Assembly: GCA_963677475.2 (NCBI GenBank)
Contig: CAXXQD010000021.1
Coordinates: 558,001 to 622,000, forward strand
Direction of reading: 5' to 3'
Length of the DNA: 64,000 nt
Origin: JABMQB01 sp963677475
GTDB lineage: Bacteria > Bacteroidota > Bacteroidia > Bacteroidales > Prolixibacteraceae
Both the position numbers and the translations under genes were made by a program. Positions 36,111-45,326 of this stretch are shown piece after piece. A model generated the notes under the pieces. It had not been told where the DNA came from. It worked only from the letters and a program-made list of their open reading frames with translations, and did no database searches. Numbering within the stretch: position 1 is the stretch's first letter; each line of letters begins with the position of its first letter.

Positions 36111-37634
36111 ATGAAAAGATATACAAAACTTTGGAAAATTACTTTTGTAGTAATTGTTTTTGCATTGGTTTCATGTGAAAATTTTATTGAAGTTCCGCCG
36201 AAAAATGCAGTTACACCAGCCAACTTTTTTCAAACTGAGTCTGATTTTGAACAAGCCATTATCGGTGCTTATGCTCCTCTTTTAGGATTGAACAATTCTG
36301 GTGTTTATAGTGAGTGGACAATGACCGAGATGCGATCTGACAATTCTCATTTTATTTATAATCCACTGATAGCTGGCCAGTTACAGGCACAGCATATTGC
36401 CGATTTCCTTGTTGAGCCTGATAATCCTGGTATTGAAAATATGTATCGCCTGAATTACCTGATTATTTCAAGGGCTAATCAGGTGTTAGTTTCAATTGAT
36501 GGTGCTGATTTGGAGCAAGGCGTAAAAGACAATTATAAAGGGCAGGCATGTTTTTTAAGGGCACTCGCATATTTTAACCTTGTCCGTTTTTATGGTGGTG
36601 TACCTTTATTTACAAAGCCTGCCACTTCACTTGAAGAAACAATGCTGCTTCGTTCGGATGCCGATCAAATTTATGGACAAATAATTCAGGATGCCCAAAC
36701 AGCTGCCGATCTTCTTCCTGATGTTGGATCGCAACCAATCGGCAAAGCAACTTCTGGCGCTGCGAATACATTACTGGGCAATGTTTTTCTTACATTACAA
36801 CGTTGGACTGAAGCTGAAACTGCCTTAAAAAAGGTTACAGGATATTCCCTTGTTGAATACGCCAACTTATTTGATCCCAATAACGAAGGCAATGCTGAAA
36901 TGATTTTTGAGATAGAATATCTTGAAGGGACAACACTCGGACTTGAGAGTTCATTTCCTTATACTTTTTTACCTCAATTGCCTGATCCATCTGTGATTAC
37001 TGGGGTGAGCCCGGCAAATCAAGGTGGTAGTGGTTACAATATTCCTACACCTGATCTTATAAATGCATATGAAGATAAAATTAAAGATAAAAGGTTTGAA
37101 GCTTCAATTGGCTTTTATTCAGGTGCTTCAAGTTTGAGCGGGGTAATATATGTGGAACAACCTTATATCAAAAAGTATCAACATCCACATGCCTTATATA
37201 ATATTACAGGACAAAATTGGCCGGTTTATCGTTATGCAGAGGTATTGTTAATGCTGGCTGAAGCTGTGAACGAACAAGGTGATAATAAAAGTGAGGCAGA
37301 AGGTTATCTGAATGAAGTTAGGAGAAGGGCAGGATTAGATAATATCGTTGCAACTGACCAGAACAAGCTTCGGGAAATAATTATGCATGAACGCAGGATT
37401 GAATTTGCTTTTGAAAATAAACGGTGGCATGACCTTGTGAGGACAAATAAAGCTGTTGAGGTTATGAATGCCTATGGACTTCGTATTAAAGGAAATCCAG
37501 CAGATTATTATTATTTGACTCCAAATACAGGTCCGATTGCTGCTTCATACAATGTGACAGAAAATAAATTAATCTATCCAATTCCTTACAGGGAAATCAA
37601 ATTGAATCCGAAATTGGGTCAAAACCCACGTTAA
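36111..37634 (+). CDS. SusD/RagB-type glycan-binding lipoprotein
   Basis: The 507-residue lipoprotein has lipobox LVSC (Cys22) followed by ENFIEVPPKNAVTPANFFQT, the classic SusD N-terminus, and the TPR-rich SusD fold (KGQACFLRALAYFNLVRFYGG, then NEVRRRAGL and HERRIEFAFENKRWHDLVR). It sits on the outer face of the outer membrane as the lid of the SusC-like transporter. The 11-base spacing to susC and 18 bases to the glycosidase gene mark one operon. Confidence 0.96.
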   Translation: MKRYTKLWKITFVVIVFALVSCENFIEVPPKNAVTPANFFQTESDFEQAIIGAYAPLLGLNNSGVYSEWTMTEMRSDNSHFIYNPLIAGQLQAQHIADFLVEPDNPGIENMYRLNYLIISRANQVLVSIDGADLEQGVKDNYKGQACFLRALAYFNLVRFYGGVPLFTKPATSLEETMLLRSDADQIYGQIIQDAQTAADLLPDVGSQPIGKATSGAANTLLGNVFLTLQRWTEAETALKKVTGYSLVEYANLFDPNNEGNAEMIFEIEYLEGTTLGLESSFPYTFLPQLPDPSVITGVSPANQGGSGYNIPTPDLINAYEDKIKDKRFEASIGFYSGASSLSGVIYVEQPYIKKYQHPHALYNITGQNWPVYRYAEVLLMLAEAVNEQGDNKSEAEGYLNEVRRRAGLDNIVATDQNKLREIIMHERRIEFAFENKRWHDLVRTNKAVEVMNAYGLRIKGNPADYYYLTPNTGPIAASYNVTENKLIYPIPYREIKLNPKLGQNPR

Positions 37635-37652
37635 AAATTATATGTTTTGATT

Positions 37653-40600
37653 ATGGTAAAGAAGTCTTTGATATCACATAGAAGAAGGTTAATCTGGGTA
37701 TTATTTTTATTAACATTTTCAAATGTTATCCTTGCGCAAGAATTAGGTAATGAATTGGAGAGGGGTTTTCAAACCCCTCCCAACTCTTCATTTCCCAGAA
37801 CGTGGTGGCATTGGACAAATGGAAATATTACACTTGATGGAATTACAAAAGACCTGGAGTGGATGAAGGAGGTAGGCATTGCCGAATTTCAACTTGCTGA
37901 TGTTAGCTTTGGCTATGGACAGAATGTTGATAAAAAAATATTATTTGGCACAAAAGAATGGTTAGAGGCTGTGCACCATTCAGCAAAGGAAGCTGATCGC
38001 TTAGATTTGGAAATGACTGTTTTTAGTTCGGCAGGATGGAGTCTTGCTGGAGGTCCCTGGGTTGAACCCAAACAAGCAATGAAAAAATTCGTTTGGAGTG
38101 AAATGCAATTAGAAGGTCCTATACACTATTCAGGAAAATTGCCAGAGCCCCCGAAGGTAAATGGACCGATCAGAAATTTGACTTATCGGGGATTAGAATC
38201 AGATTCAACCTGGTACGGAGACCAGTCAGTAATAGCCTACCCAACACCTGAAGCTGAAATAAATACAACTAAACCTAAATTTTATGTGAATGGTAGCCCA
38301 ATTGATGGAACTGAATTAATTGACAATGATCTTAATAGTTTCATTACAATTCAAACAAAACAAAATGGTTCAGGTGCATGCTCTTATGTCGATTTAGTTT
38401 ATGATGAGCCAATTACTTCCCGTGCTATTACTATTTCATCAAAGCAGGGTATACCTTTTGGAAGGCTAATGGCCAGCAATGATGGGGAATCATATGAAAT
38501 TTTAGCATCTTTCCCTGGTCCGCAACTGTATCGTGGCGGCAGTGTTCGTACATTTGCTTTTCCGGAAGTGGAAGCCAAGTATTTTAGAATTGAAATAACC
38601 AACGCCCCTCTTATTCCATCAGATGTTATAAATCAACCAAGCCCAAAGCAACTGTCTGAAAAGTTTGCTTTGTCAGAACTTGTTTTACACTCGGGGGGGA
38701 GGGTAAACCGATGGGAAGAAAAAGCAGGGTTTAGTATCCTTTTTGATTATTCCGGTCAAAACACGCCAGAAGTTTCATCAACTGCAACTATAGATCCCTC
38801 AAAAATCATAGACTTAACATCCAAGTTAGATAAAGAGGGGAATATTAATTGGCAAGTACCTGATGGGAATTGGACTATTTTGAGAACAGGGTATTCCCTT
38901 ACAGGTGCTAAAAACAGGCCTGCAATGTTAACCGGATTGGGCTATGAGGTTGACAAACTAAATAAAACGCATGTATTAGATTATATGCAAAAATATATTG
39001 AACCTTTAAAAAATGAATTGGGAAGTTTATTTGGTGAAAGGCTAAAGTATATATTGCTCGACAGTTGGGAAGCAGGTATGCAAAATTGGACCGAGAATAT
39101 GCCAGAACAGTTTTTAGAAAGAAGGGGCTATGATATGATTCCATATTTACCGGTACTTTCCGGGAAGATTGTGGGAAATTCTGAAATAAGTGATCGGTTT
39201 TTATGGGATTTCAGAAGAACTTTGGGAGATATGTTTGCCGAGAATTTTTATGGAACTGTAACGGAATTCCTACATAAAAATGGGATTAAAACATACAGTG
39301 AAGCTGCTGGTGTTTCATTAGAAATAATGGAAGATGCTCTTTTAAATAAAAAAAATGTTGATATTCCAATGGGTGAATTTTGGGTACGCGATTTACATCC
39401 TTCATCTATGTATCATGTTGATGTGCGTGGAGCTGCATCTGCTTCGCATGCTTATGGGAAAGGGATTGTTGCCGCTGAATCATTCACGGGCGGTGGATTT
39501 GAATCACCCTTTAAGTTAAAACAAATTGGTGACTATTGGTTTACTCAAGGTGTAAACCGAATAATCTTCCATACTTCAACCCATCAACCACTTGATACAA
39601 AACCCGGAAATGCTATGGTCGGAACACATATTCACCGGAACATCACATGGGCAAACCATGCGGCTCCTTTTATGTTGGACATTGCTCGAAAATCATATAT
39701 GTTGCAACAAGGTTTATTTGTTGCTGACATTGCATATTTGCTTGACGAAGGTGCTCCTTCAACAATGCCTTTTTGGGGGGATGGGCTGAATCCGGAACCA
39801 CCTGATGGTTATAATTACGATTATGTGAATACCGATATATTACTGAACCGGATGTCGGTTGATGAAAGTGGAAGGATTGTCCTTCCTGATGGTATGAGCT
39901 ATCAAGTATTGGTATTGCCAGGTAAAAATCAAATGTCGGTTAAGGTGCTCCAAAAACTTTTAGAACTGGTTGAGGGGGGAGCAACAATTTGGGGATCTAA
40001 ACCAATATCAACCCCTGGATTAAATAATTATCTTAATTCAGATTCTACATTCCATCGTTTAACTTATGAATTATGGGGAGATCTTGATGGGATCAGCCGG
40101 ACTGTGAGGTATAAAGGAAAGGGAATGGTTATTTGGGGAGAATCATTACTTAAAGCACTTGAAAAATCAGGTATTGAGGAGGATATTAAACATAGTCGGG
40201 GACTTGACACAAGAATAAGCTGGATTCATAGGGAATTGGGGGATTCGGATATTTATTTCATTTCAAACCAATCAGGCACAAGGCAAAATCTTGATTTTAG
40301 TTTCCGCGTAAATGGGAAGCAACCTGAATTATGGAATCCTGACGATGGTTCTATAAAATACCTTTCTTATAAATTGGCAAACAAGAGGACAATAACTCCG
40401 GTAAGTTTATTTCCATACCAGTCAGTTTTTATTGTATTCAGAAATGAAGCTAATTCAGCTGAGATTCTTTTGCCGGCAGCTGAGGAAAAAGAGATTCTAA
40501 CAATAGGTGGGTCTTGGGAGGTTAGTTTTCCTGAAGGGTCAGGTGCTCCTGAAAAGATAAAGATGCAGGACTTAACTCTACTGTCAGATAATTCGGATGC

Positions 40601-40979
40601 AAAAGTGAAATATTTTTCAGGTACAGCTTTATATTCAAACACTTTTCATATTACGAAGGATGTGTTAAAAGAAGGCATTCCCATCTTGATCGATCTAGGA
40701 GATGTAAAAGATATGGCTGAAATAGAAATAAATGGACATAATGTTGGATTTGTTTGGAAAGCTCCATTTCGCTTGGATATAACAGAATATTTAAATCCTG
40801 GTGCCAATAAAATTGTAATTAAAGTTACAAATCAGTGGACCAATCGTATTGTCGGGGATTTGGATTTGCCTTCTGAAGAAAAAGTTATTGATTATGAGGT
40901 ACCCTTGATGTTGCGAGGTTATTTGAAATTACAAGAATCAGGTTTAAAGGGTCCTGTAAAAATAATCTCGTTGAAATAA
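37653..40979 (+). CDS. GH106-type glycoside hydrolase (probable alpha-L-rhamnosidase)
   Basis: This secreted enzyme of 1,108 residues has a signal peptide (RRRLIWVLFLLTFSNVILAQ). The N-terminal FPRTWWHWTNGNITLDGITK, then DLEWMKEVGIAEFQ and FSSAGWSLAGGPWVEP are typical of glycoside hydrolase family 106, whose characterised members cleave alpha-L-rhamnosides such as those in pectin or rhamnose-rich polysaccharides. An F5/8-type discoidin-like segment is inserted at about 205-330, and a galactose-binding-like beta domain closes the protein (IEINGHNVGFVWKAPFR). The ATG at 37653 gives a proper signal peptide; a TTG at 37647 is also in frame. It is the last gene of the Sus operon and suggests its substrate contains rhamnose. 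Confidence 0.85.
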   Translation: MVKKSLISHRRRLIWVLFLLTFSNVILAQELGNELERGFQTPPNSSFPRTWWHWTNGNITLDGITKDLEWMKEVGIAEFQLADVSFGYGQNVDKKILFGTKEWLEAVHHSAKEADRLDLEMTVFSSAGWSLAGGPWVEPKQAMKKFVWSEMQLEGPIHYSGKLPEPPKVNGPIRNLTYRGLESDSTWYGDQSVIAYPTPEAEINTTKPKFYVNGSPIDGTELIDNDLNSFITIQTKQNGSGACSYVDLVYDEPITSRAITISSKQGIPFGRLMASNDGESYEILASFPGPQLYRGGSVRTFAFPEVEAKYFRIEITNAPLIPSDVINQPSPKQLSEKFALSELVLHSGGRVNRWEEKAGFSILFDYSGQNTPEVSSTATIDPSKIIDLTSKLDKEGNINWQVPDGNWTILRTGYSLTGAKNRPAMLTGLGYEVDKLNKTHVLDYMQKYIEPLKNELGSLFGERLKYILLDSWEAGMQNWTENMPEQFLERRGYDMIPYLPVLSGKIVGNSEISDRFLWDFRRTLGDMFAENFYGTVTEFLHKNGIKTYSEAAGVSLEIMEDALLNKKNVDIPMGEFWVRDLHPSSMYHVDVRGAASASHAYGKGIVAAESFTGGGFESPFKLKQIGDYWFTQGVNRIIFHTSTHQPLDTKPGNAMVGTHIHRNITWANHAAPFMLDIARKSYMLQQGLFVADIAYLLDEGAPSTMPFWGDGLNPEPPDGYNYDYVNTDILLNRMSVDESGRIVLPDGMSYQVLVLPGKNQMSVKVLQKLLELVEGGATIWGSKPISTPGLNNYLNSDSTFHRLTYELWGDLDGISRTVRYKGKGMVIWGESLLKALEKSGIEEDIKHSRGLDTRISWIHRELGDSDIYFISNQSGTRQNLDFSFRVNGKQPELWNPDDGSIKYLSYKLANKRTITPVSLFPYQSVFIVFRNEANSAEILLPAAEEKEILTIGGSWEVSFPEGSGAPEKIKMQDLTLLSDNSDAKVKYFSGTALYSNTFHITKDVLKEGIPILIDLGDVKDMAEIEINGHNVGFVWKAPFRLDITEYLNPGANKIVIKVTNQWTNRIVGDLDLPSEEKVIDYEVPLMLRGYLKLQESGLKGPVKIISLK

Positions 40980-41033
40980 ATTGTTTAGATGAAATAGGTT
41001 TAGTAGCAGTTGAACAAAATTGGTCGAGGGCAA

Positions 41034-41450
41034 CTAAATACCCCTAAAATATTCTTGGAAGATCGCTTTTGCTTCTTCGAATGTTTGATATTCTTTTACA
41101 TCAATATCCTTGTTGCCAGCTATCATTGCTGAGAGATAATTGCCTTTTTGGGGCCTGAATAAACACAAAACCGGAATGTTGTTTTCAACGGCTCTGCCTA
41201 TTTCATAACCTACTCCCATGGATGTGACAGTAACCTCTGCTACAATCAGGTTTGAACTTAACAACCATTGCATATCCCGGTCATGTATAAATTGGTCATT
41301 TGGGCCATCGTCTCCCACAGCACTCAGATTAGTGTCGCCAACATGTTCGGTTAAAACTTTGGCATAGGTGCCGAGTTCCTTAATTATTTGTTGGTACAAA
41401 CCTGCATCTTCCCTTCCTCCCCTGATCGATCCTGCAAAATATATTTTCAT
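41034..41450 (-). CDS. DNPH1-like nucleoside 2-deoxyribosyltransferase family hydrolase
   Basis: The 138-residue protein starts MKIYFAGSIRGGRED, the signature of 2'-deoxynucleoside 5'-phosphate N-hydrolase (DNPH1/Rcl), which splits dNMPs into base and deoxyribose 5-phosphate. Family residues are present: DRDMQWLLSSNLIVAEVT and SMGVGYEIGRAVENNIPVLCL with the catalytic Glu. A frame extends upstream to 41489, but the ATG at 41450 matches the family start. It is divergent from the TPP enzyme gene. A role in nucleotide pool cleaning is inferred from the family. Confidence 0.82.
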   Translation of the reverse strand: MKIYFAGSIRGGREDAGLYQQIIKELGTYAKVLTEHVGDTNLSAVGDDGPNDQFIHDRDMQWLLSSNLIVAEVTVTSMGVGYEIGRAVENNIPVLCLFRPQKGNYLSAMIAGNKDIDVKEYQTFEEAKAIFQEYFRGI

Positions 41451-41519
41451 ATTTAAAACCTTGATGAGACTTTTTTTGAAAGGTAACAAAAATGATGATG
41501 GAAGGAGAAATTAAATTAA

Positions 41520-41527
41520 TATTTTTG
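41520..41527 (+). promoter_or_regulatory. -7 promoter element of the TPP enzyme gene
   Basis: TATTTTTG is an exact TAnnTTTG match 35 bases before the ATG at 41563. No matching -33 TTTG is visible. Confidence 0.4.
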
Positions 41528-41562
41528 AGCTGATTATCGGGTTATAAACCAATGCATAGTTT

Positions 41563-43188
41563 ATGCTGAATGTTGCACAACAATTTGCGAAAAGCCTACA
41601 AGCAATCGGGGTAAAATTTGTTTTTGGTGTTCCAAGCGGGAATATGATTGATTATATTGAAGCAATCAGGCAGGAAGAGGGAATCGAATATATTACCGTA
41701 GGGCACGAGGCAACTGCGGCAATTATGGCAGATGTTTGCGGAAGGATCACTGGTGTTCCTGGAGTTTGTTTTGGTACATTTGGTCCCGGAGCAACAAATT
41801 TGAGTTCCGGTGTCGGAGGTGCTTTTCTTGATCGCTCACCAATGCTGGCTTTTACTGATGAAATGCCGGATAAACTGCTGCACAGGACTGTTCAAATGCG
41901 GATTGACCATCAGGCACTTTTTGCACCTATTACAAAGTGGACAACGCGCATGCAGGCTTCCACTGTAAAAAATACAATTCTTCAGGCATCAAATATAGCA
42001 AAAGCTAATATTAACGGACCCGTTCATATTGGTGTGCCATCTGGGATTGCTTCTTTAACTAAAGCTCAGGTTGAAACTGAAATATGGGAAGAAAATCAAC
42101 CCATAACTCCGGATTTTAATATCGAACTTGAAAAGTTTAAAAAGGCATTTAAATATTCCAGAAAACCAATTATTGCAATCGGATTATCAGCAGTTAGGTG
42201 CGGGGCGTCTGTTCAAATAAAAAAACTTGCCGAAAAGTTTTCAATACCCATTGTGTTAACGCCCATGTCAAAAGGCATGCTTAATGAAGACCATCCATTA
42301 TATATTGGGGTGTTGTTTCATGCTTTATCAAATATTGTTGCAGAGACTTATGGGCAGGCTGATCTTGTTATCGGGATCGGCTACGATCCTGTTGAAATTA
42401 ATTATGAAGATTGGATGCCAAGAGTTCCTCTAGTCCATATAGACATTAAACCTGTTGATGTAGATTTGGATGCCATTATTTTGGAAGCTGAGTTAATTGG
42501 ACAGTTGAAGACGGTTTTAGAACTGTTCACTAACTTTGCGAAACCTGCTAACAATTGGGACCTAAATGAAGTGCAGAAAAGAAAAACAAAAATGTTTCAG
42601 GCACTGAGTCCTTCGAATCAATGGGGGCCACGTGCAGTAATTTCAGAACTTCGGAAAAGCCTTCCAGTTGAAGGGATACTTTCGGTGGATGTGGGTGCAC
42701 ATTTACATTTGCTTGGTCAACAATGGAGAACACCTTTGCCCGAAAAACTGATCATGACAAATGGTTGGTCATCAATGGGTTTTGCTATTCCGGCAGCTAT
42801 GGCAGCAAAAATTTCAAACCCGGATTTACCAGTAGCATGTTTATTGGGCGATGGAGGGTTTTTTATGACCGTCGGTGAACTAGCAACCATAAAACGGCTA
42901 AACCTTGCAATTGTTATTGTGATCATAATTGATTGCAGCCTTTCATTAATTGAGATTAAACAACAAAAGAAAGGTTTTGATTCGAGCTATGGAACCTCCC
43001 TTAATCCGGCTAACTATTTCACTTCTGATTCATATTTTGGGATACCAGTACTTAAAGTGACTGACCTTGCAAGCTGTCAAAGAGCTATGCTTAAGGCCTT
43101 TCAAATGAAGGAAGCAGTTGTAATTGAGGCTCATGTGGATGGAGATGAGTATAAAAATTTGGTTTTAAAACCAACGAAATTATCTTAA
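41563..43188 (+). CDS. Thiamine pyrophosphate-dependent enzyme, acetolactate synthase-like
   Basis: The 541-residue protein has the three domains of the acetolactate synthase/pyruvate decarboxylase superfamily: N-terminal PYR domain with catalytic Glu49 in TVGHEATAA and FGTFGPGATNLSSGVGGA, a central domain (KPIIAIGLSAVR), and a C-terminal TPP domain with GDGGFFM (429-435). The usual metal-site Asn pair at the end of the GDG motif is Ile456-Asp457 (IIIDCSLSLIEIKQQ), as in a subgroup of unassigned homologues with N-D-x-x-L-S-L-I-x-I-K-Q. It lacks a neighbouring regulatory subunit or ilvC, so it is not obviously a branched-chain biosynthetic enzyme. The reaction is probably a 2-oxoacid decarboxylation or carboligation. 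Its stop overlaps that of the convergent gene within TTAA. Confidence 0.85.
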   Translation: MLNVAQQFAKSLQAIGVKFVFGVPSGNMIDYIEAIRQEEGIEYITVGHEATAAIMADVCGRITGVPGVCFGTFGPGATNLSSGVGGAFLDRSPMLAFTDEMPDKLLHRTVQMRIDHQALFAPITKWTTRMQASTVKNTILQASNIAKANINGPVHIGVPSGIASLTKAQVETEIWEENQPITPDFNIELEKFKKAFKYSRKPIIAIGLSAVRCGASVQIKKLAEKFSIPIVLTPMSKGMLNEDHPLYIGVLFHALSNIVAETYGQADLVIGIGYDPVEINYEDWMPRVPLVHIDIKPVDVDLDAIILEAELIGQLKTVLELFTNFAKPANNWDLNEVQKRKTKMFQALSPSNQWGPRAVISELRKSLPVEGILSVDVGAHLHLLGQQWRTPLPEKLIMTNGWSSMGFAIPAAMAAKISNPDLPVACLLGDGGFFMTVGELATIKRLNLAIVIVIIIDCSLSLIEIKQQKKGFDSSYGTSLNPANYFTSDSYFGIPVLKVTDLASCQRAMLKAFQMKEAVVIEAHVDGDEYKNLVLKPTKLS

Positions 43189-44081
43189 TTCGTTTGATTT
43201 GAAGAATTGGCAACTTCGCTGAGAAATTGAAAGGTTTCCCTGAAAAAACGATCGTTATTTTCTTTATTAACCTTGCCAACAATGTCTTGCACACGCTGTA
43301 AATTCCCGGTATGAATCCTGTGCAATAATCCAAAACCAGCCGTGTACCCGGTGAAATAAAACCTATTGGAAAACTGATTAATACCAAAATACAACAACGA
43401 TGCATGCAAAGTAAAACTGATCAATCCTTCACCAATTTTTCCGGCATAAAACTGACCAGTGCCTGGGAAAAACCTGGATAAATTTTGTGCTTTTTTTGCA
43501 GATAATTGTTTAGGAATATTCTTTTTTGCATAAAGACTTTCAAGTTTTAGGAGGTAGTTTGCCTGCATTGCTTCATTCGGAATTAGGATTTGGATGAATA
43601 CTTTTGCAGCCAATTTAGAGCTTTCCCAATCCTTTAAATTTAAATGGCAGAGCGACATTAAAAATTGAATTCTTGCCAGTTCCTCGTTTTTCCATGCTTT
43701 AGTTTGAAGTGCCTGAAGCTCAACAAGTGCCATTCCTGCATTATTGTTTAAATAATGCATAAGGGCTTTTTCGTATTTAATGGCAAAGAGGCTGCTATCG
43801 GGCAGATTAAAGGTGTAAATCCGGTTAAGGGTTGCTGATGCATTTCCGAAATCGTGTTCCTGTTTGTAGCAGTTTGCTTTTTGGAGCAAGGCATAAATTT
43901 GCACATCGCGCGATTTATCCAGAAATATAATCTTCTCAAATTCTATCCTGGCGTCTATCAAATTTCCAGCGTTGAACAGGCTGTCCGGATGCTGGAAAAT
44001 AGCATCTTTGGAATAGCTCTTAGTTGAAAATATTCCGAAGAGGGATATGCATATTAAACAATATTTTATGGTCCATTTCAT
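43185..44081 (-). CDS. Unknown exported protein with helical repeats and PGTGQFYAGK hairpin (paralog 2)
   Basis: This is a 298-residue protein of no family I can name. It has a signal peptide (KYCLICISLFGIFSTKSYS), then TPR-like helices (DARIEFEKIIFLDKSRDVQI, MALVELQALQTKAWKNEELA), then RFFPGTGQFYAGKIGEGLIS leading into hydrophobic segments, and a polar tail. The PGxGxxYAGKxGEG motif plus hydrophobic hairpin resembles TM2/DUF5683-type membrane insertions and is shared with the preceding gene, to which it is clearly related. Its start lies 62 bases inside the end of that gene, an unusually long overlap. Last gene of the TM2-LolA-YidD cluster. An envelope role is inferred. Confidence 0.7.
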   Translation of the reverse strand: MKWTIKYCLICISLFGIFSTKSYSKDAIFQHPDSLFNAGNLIDARIEFEKIIFLDKSRDVQIYALLQKANCYKQEHDFGNASATLNRIYTFNLPDSSLFAIKYEKALMHYLNNNAGMALVELQALQTKAWKNEELARIQFLMSLCHLNLKDWESSKLAAKVFIQILIPNEAMQANYLLKLESLYAKKNIPKQLSAKKAQNLSRFFPGTGQFYAGKIGEGLISFTLHASLLYFGINQFSNRFYFTGYTAGFGLLHRIHTGNLQRVQDIVGKVNKENNDRFFRETFQFLSEVANSSNQTN

Positions 44082-44877
44082 GATTAAATTCTTCGTTCAC
44101 CAACTTAACAGTAAATACCGATCCATAAATATTCCCGATATACAGCACTGAAAAAAGGGAGCTGAAAAGGATTGTTTTGGTATGTTTTGCACCAAGCTTG
44201 TTATAGTTTTCCAAGGCAGTAAACCCGGCAGCACCAACAATAATAAATGAAGCAATTCCTTCGCCTGTTTTACCTGCATATATTTTTCCTGACCCGGGTA
44301 TCAGTGCAGAAAACAAACCTGCAACAAAGGGTGACTTATTTTTATGGTTTTTTATTTCGAGATGAAAATCAAACAGTTTTTTCTTTTCTACAGAAAAGGC
44401 AAAGTTATCCTTTCCTTCCAATTGCTTGTATGTTTTCTCGAACAAAAGGATATCCCTATTCAACAATGCATTACCAGCCAGTTCAAATGTTCGAAGCTCT
44501 TCAAATCCTTTGGTATGCAAAAGTGTATTAAGAATGTAGTCGGAATGCTCTAATTGTTTTAAATGAGAAAAATTGTAGGCGGCAAAAAAACGGCTTTTTA
44601 AATAAAAATTTGAATTGGAAGATACCCGCAACAAAGTATTTGCCGATGCTTCCAAGTCTTTAAGAGAGTATTGCCCCCAACCTTTTAAATAATTCAAAGA
44701 GTCCCTTAATGACAGTGTGTTGCCATTAAGTGTATTTGAATTAATGTAATAAATGGCATCGTGATAAGATTCCAAATTAATAAGGTGTTCTGCAAATTTT
44801 GCCTTGTTTTTTATTTGGACCTGCCCAAATGTGGACATTGAAAATAAGATCAAGAGTGTGAAAAAGAAACTTCTCAT
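44020..44877 (-). CDS. Unknown exported protein with helical repeats and PGSGKIYAGK hairpin (paralog 1)
   Basis: This 285-residue protein has a signal peptide (MRSFFFTLLILFSMSTFGQ), helical repeat-like sequence (LRDSLNYLKGWGQYSLKDLE, SHLKQLEHSDYILNTLL) and the motif LIPGSGKIYAGKTGEGIAS, followed by two hydrophobic stretches (FIIVGAAGFTALENY and TILFSSLFSVLYIGNIYGSV). It is a paralog of the next gene (43185-44081), with the same layout and motif. It overlaps the yidD-like gene by four bases (ATGA) and the next gene by 62 bases. Function unknown; the context with YidD and a LolA-like protein suggests outer-membrane or envelope protein biogenesis. Confidence 0.72.
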   Translation of the reverse strand: MRSFFFTLLILFSMSTFGQVQIKNKAKFAEHLINLESYHDAIYYINSNTLNGNTLSLRDSLNYLKGWGQYSLKDLEASANTLLRVSSNSNFYLKSRFFAAYNFSHLKQLEHSDYILNTLLHTKGFEELRTFELAGNALLNRDILLFEKTYKQLEGKDNFAFSVEKKKLFDFHLEIKNHKNKSPFVAGLFSALIPGSGKIYAGKTGEGIASFIIVGAAGFTALENYNKLGAKHTKTILFSSLFSVLYIGNIYGSVFTVKLVNEEFNHEMDHKILFNMHIPLRNIFN

Positions 44878-45326
44878 TTTATGGATTTATAAAATGAAAC
44901 CGGATCTTGCACCTTATTATTTTCAACCCTTAATGGATGGATACCAGTTGCGGCTATCCGGTTGCAACGAGAAACCCTGTCGGCCGAAAGAAAAACCCCT
45001 TTCAATATACCATACTCATGAATACATTGCTTACTGAAATCAGAGCACGAAGGGTGGTAAAGGCAAGTTGCCGAAAACTGTTGCGATAGTGTGTTCTGGT
45101 AAATATACAATAGTCCCCCAAAAGCCATGTTTAAAGGGTTTATTTTTTTTGTGAGCTGGTCTTCGGAAGAATAAATAAATGATCTGTGTTTTGTTTTGCT
45201 TTTTTGTTTTGCTGTGATTTCATTAATGAATGCAACGTCGGAGATCAGTTTTTCCTGCGATTTTGAACATAAAAAGGAGAATAGAAACACACATAGAAAC
45301 AAAATCCTAGTCCAATATTTTTGCAT
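44874..45326 (-). CDS. yidD: YidD-domain protein with signal peptide and N-terminal extension
   Basis: The 150-residue protein contains a YidD (membrane protein insertion efficiency factor) domain at about residues 68-135: LLYIYQNTLSQQFSATCLYH, PSCSDFSKQCIHEYGILKG, and RVSRCNRIAATGIHPL with the family cysteines. Ordinary YidD is 70-90 residues and sits by yidC/rnpA. Here the domain is preceded by a hydrophobic leader (RILFLCVFLFSFLCSKSQ) and a ~45-residue extension, which would place it in the periplasm or at a membrane, and the gene is in a different cluster. It begins 20 bases inside the LolA-like gene and overlaps the following gene by four bases. A role in helping insertion of envelope proteins is inferred. 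Confidence 0.85.
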   Translation of the reverse strand: MQKYWTRILFLCVFLFSFLCSKSQEKLISDVAFINEITAKQKSKTKHRSFIYSSEDQLTKKINPLNMAFGGLLYIYQNTLSQQFSATCLYHPSCSDFSKQCIHEYGILKGVFLSADRVSRCNRIAATGIHPLRVENNKVQDPVSFYKSIK

